In this document: positions 61,256-64,000 of the stretch, piece after piece | Numbering within the stretch: position 1 is the first letter of the stretch | Layout of the letters: every line of letters begins with the position of its first letter | Assembly (NCBI RefSeq): GCF_014805685.1 | Contig: NC_060893.1 | Span: forward strand, 11,933,273-11,997,272 | Length of the DNA stretch: 64,000 bases | Direction: 5' to 3' | From: Silurus meridionalis | Taxonomy: Eukaryota; Chordata; Actinopteri; Siluriformes; Siluridae | Notes under the pieces: generated by a model | Told to the model about the DNA's origin: nothing | Seen by the model: the letters and a program-made list of their open reading frames with translations, nothing else | Database searches by the model: none | Made by a program: the position numbers and the translations under genes

Positions 61256-62895
61256 TCAATCACAGGCCTCTTCTTGAATTTTGAATGCAATCTGCTCTCG
61301 CAACTCACAGTGCCTGTTCAGATCTTTTATTTCCTGAGGCAGGGTACTACTCCATATCATCAACACAGCATCCTTGTCTGTGTAACACACAGAAAGAGAA
61401 AGCAAAATTAATAAATGAAAAGCCCTTGTGAAACTAACAAACTCACTAAAATATTAATTTTCCCACAATGATCTCCTTACTTGACTGAGATTTGATCTTC
61501 TCTTGAGACACGTGAACACGTCTTCCCAACATCAGAATCCTACTTTTTTGGCCTTGGGTTCCTATAGTGGTTCAAGTAAAAGTTGTCTTGTATATTAGAA
61601 AGTTTTTTTACAATTTTAAGAAGTTAAGTGAAATCATAGTATGTAATTACACTATATTTAATCATTACATTTGTGAAAAGAAAAAATAAATCAAAGGATG
61701 AGTACCAATCAGCACTGAGGCCATAGTACGCACTGACTGGCAGTCAGTGCTGATAACCTGCAGTAGCTGACATGTAGCGAGATCCACCAGCAGGATGTGT
61801 CCAGATCCAGTTCCTATCCATAAAGTGCCATTAGGCTGAACCAGCAGAGCCTTCACATGAGCCCACAAAGACTCCATTTCTTTGGAACTGTCAGCACTCA
61901 CTGCTTTGGCCTTCCTGTTTGGCAACAGCACAAGCAACAAACAATAATTATATAATATCCCAATTCTTAGGATGGTGATTATGATTACTATGTTAAAGAT
62001 TACAGCCCGACAGCCTGGGTAATTCACTATAAATCACATATTACATACATGCATGTGTAAATTTTTTTTAACGTACCTGAGTAACTGCACACAGTCAATG
62101 AAGTCAATCATCTTCCCACTCTTCTTATCCCACACCTCCACACTGTGTCCTCTATTTTTGCTCAGGTACACATACTTGTCAACGACCAGCCGAGAGATAC
62201 ATGCCTCACTGCTGGAAGGACGCCGCTGACTAAAGTAAAACAAAGTAAGATTATCATAAAGTAGCTTCCATTTTTCCAAAATTTCAATTTCTAATTTTAT
62301 TCGTCACATGCACATGCATAGAAAGTACGACATGTAGCGAAATTTCTTGAGAACCACTAAATAAAAAAAAAGTAATTTAAGAAATATATATTTATTTCCA
62401 GCAGTAAGGGAAGCTGTATGGATACTAACTAATGCAATGTGGATCTGGTGTCTATACTCTTAGAGATGTCATAGTCCACAGTTAGAGAGAGCACCCTGGT
62501 GCCACAGCCAGCCCACAGAGTGGTGTGATCCTGATAGTAGCCAGATGGAGCCAGACACATGAGGGGTGTGTTCGCATTCCCAACCTGCACAAGCTTAACT
62601 GGAGCACCATCAGCACACTGGGTTGTAAGAGACCAGAAAAATTTAGCTGTTAAAGGCTAAAAAAGTGGCACAAATATTTTAAAATATCATTCCTAATATT
62701 TTGTTAGGGAAGTATAAATATTTTCCCAACAAGAGAATGGATGAAAGTGAGCTTTAGGAAAAATACAGAATACCTTGAGAACTGAATCTTCATAGATAAT
62801 AAGCATTCCGTTTGCTGTTCCCACTAACAGGTAGTTCTTTAAGCAGCTGATAAGAAAAATAGATCACATAATATGCAATAAAGTCTGAAATAAGA

Positions 62896-62955
<60 letters not shown>

Positions 62956-64000
62956 CACCAGGCTATGACAGAAGATGTAATGCTGCACCTGCATTGAAAA
63001 GGTTTGTGAAAGTACAGTGAGGTTACTGCATCCTTTGCACTCTGTAAACAGTGCAAAACTGTTGTGTTTCTTGTGTCCATAACCACCAGAGAGCCACTCT
63101 GCGTTCCTGCAACTAACCAGTCGTGGACCTCGCCAGGCACTTTGACAGTCACCAGGCAGAGGACGGGGCTTTTGTCTATCTCCTGACAGACAAATCAACA
63201 TACAAATATTATTAAAATTAGACTTAGTAAGCTTAATTTATCCTATGGAAAACACTTTTTCCATATTCAAGGTTACCCTTATTCATTAGTTAACAAGCTG
63301 AATATAATAAAATAAGACACTACTAAAGTGTGCTTAGCATTATAATAGCTATAGTTAAAATATATTACTGATCCTCATTACCTGCATAGATCGTTTCTCT
63401 GTCTCTACATCCACACCTGTGACAAAGCCACGCTTCTGGCTGCTACTTCCACCACCAATCCATATTTGAGCTCCAGCGCCACTATTTACACTTCCAGCCA
63501 AACCTCTGCTGGAACCAGTGGCAGTGAAACACTCACAGGAGAGCCCAGGTAGGGTCAGCTCACTAATCAAACACAACATCTTTCCTGAGTTCAGACAGTC
63601 AAACACCTACAATGGAACAGACAGACAGAGACAGACAAGCAGAAGTGACATACACACCCTGAAACCATCACTGAGCCCCGAGTAATGTAATCGACTTAGT
63701 CAATTACCTTTGCAGATGTGGGTCTGCTCCCTGGGTCCTCTCTCAGACACTCCTTCATTAGGTTCTGAAAGCCTGGCCAAGGTGAACATCTGTAGTGTTT
63801 CACTGGGTCTAAAAGGACGGTGACAAAGAGAGTTGTACTATTGTCAAGTAAGGATGCCAAATATCTAAAGCAAGTTATATTTTTATATGAATAATTTAAG
63901 ATGAAAAAAGTAAACAGGTTTGATTTACCGAGTAGCTTTCCCTGAACAGCTATTTCATCAAACTCACTGGGGAACTTTAGACCATCTGATATTCTCTCTC
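61256..64000 (-). CDS. lrrk2: Leucine-rich repeat kinase 2, C-terminal part (kinase end plus WD40)
   Basis: Large multidomain ROCO GTPase/kinase. Only the last ~472 residues are in the window; the gene continues beyond 64000. Exons: 64000-63929 (cut by the window), 63808-63708, 63606-63382, 63182-62989, 62846-62774, 62617-62430, 62229-62077, 61914-61706, 61561-61481, 61377-61256 (TGA). The first two encode the kinase C-lobe end ([10 protein letters not shown] ... [17 protein letters not shown]). The remainder is the WD40 propeller with [57 protein letters not shown] and [21 protein letters not shown]. The C-terminal helix [16 protein letters not shown] matches LRRK2 (LRRK1 lacks this pattern). 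All splice phases agree. An (AT)n run lies in the intron between 62989 and 62846. Confidence 0.93.
62283..62350. repeat. Short interspersed-repeat tail fragment
   Basis: The stretch ttctaattttattcgtcaca ... gtacgacatgtagcgaaatt resembles a 3' tail common in fish non-LTR elements. Only about 70 bases remain, in an lrrk2 intron. The assignment is from memory of the phrase and is weak. Confidence 0.4.
62899..62954. repeat. (AT)n microsatellite in lrrk2 intron
   Basis: About 27 AT units starting about 50 bases upstream of the exon at 62846 in transcript sense, on the 5' side of that exon. Confidence 0.95.

Overview
This is nuclear DNA from a teleost fish. The evidence is short exons in AT-rich introns with GT-AG boundaries, dense dinucleotide and tetranucleotide microsatellites, L2/Rex1-type LINE tails, Tc1-like and hAT-like relics, and seven vertebrate protein-coding genes. 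The repeat mix looks like an otophysan (catfish or characin relatives), but that is an impression, not a proof. No prokaryotic features, CRISPR arrays or RNA genes were seen.

Layout. (1) 1.8-14.7 kb, + strand: 3' two thirds of an anoctamin, best called ano3 (18 coding exons, 5' end outside the window). (2) 18.5-25.5 kb, - strand: complete slc5a12, a sodium-coupled monocarboxylate transporter (14 exons, 597 aa). (3) 27.1-27.8 kb, + strand: intronless fibin (207 aa, secreted). (4) 31.6-33.3 kb: a 5'-truncated, frame-broken Rex1/CR1-type LINE on the - strand. (5) 35.8-38.9 kb, - strand: complete four-exon tmem178b with a GC-rich first exon. (6) 42.7-48.4 kb, + strand: complete five-exon spi1 (PU.1, ETS factor). 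(7) 49.7-56.4 kb, - strand: clpx, the mitochondrial AAA+ unfoldase, in 14 exons, with one apparent 1-nt deletion and a changed C-terminal reading frame. (8) 56.4-61.2 kb: intergenic DNA built from nested transposons, including a hAT-like element with 8-bp flanking duplications. (9) 61.3-64 kb, - strand: 3' end of lrrk2 (end of the kinase and the WD40 domain, 10 exons), continuing past the window end.

The block ano3-slc5a12-fibin has the same order as human 11p14 (established knowledge), which settles the ano3/ano4 and slc5a12/slc5a8 paralog questions. The genes do not form a pathway; they are ordinary neighbours on a chromosome. Gene pairs are convergent (ano3/slc5a12, fibin/tmem178b, spi1/clpx) or divergent (slc5a12/fibin, tmem178b/spi1). 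clpx and lrrk2 lie in tandem.

I found no undescribed biological system. The observations most worth checking are the two reading-frame anomalies in clpx, an inverted pair of related transposon copies that flank slc5a12 exons 2-5, and a hAT-like insertion that carries other repeats inside it.
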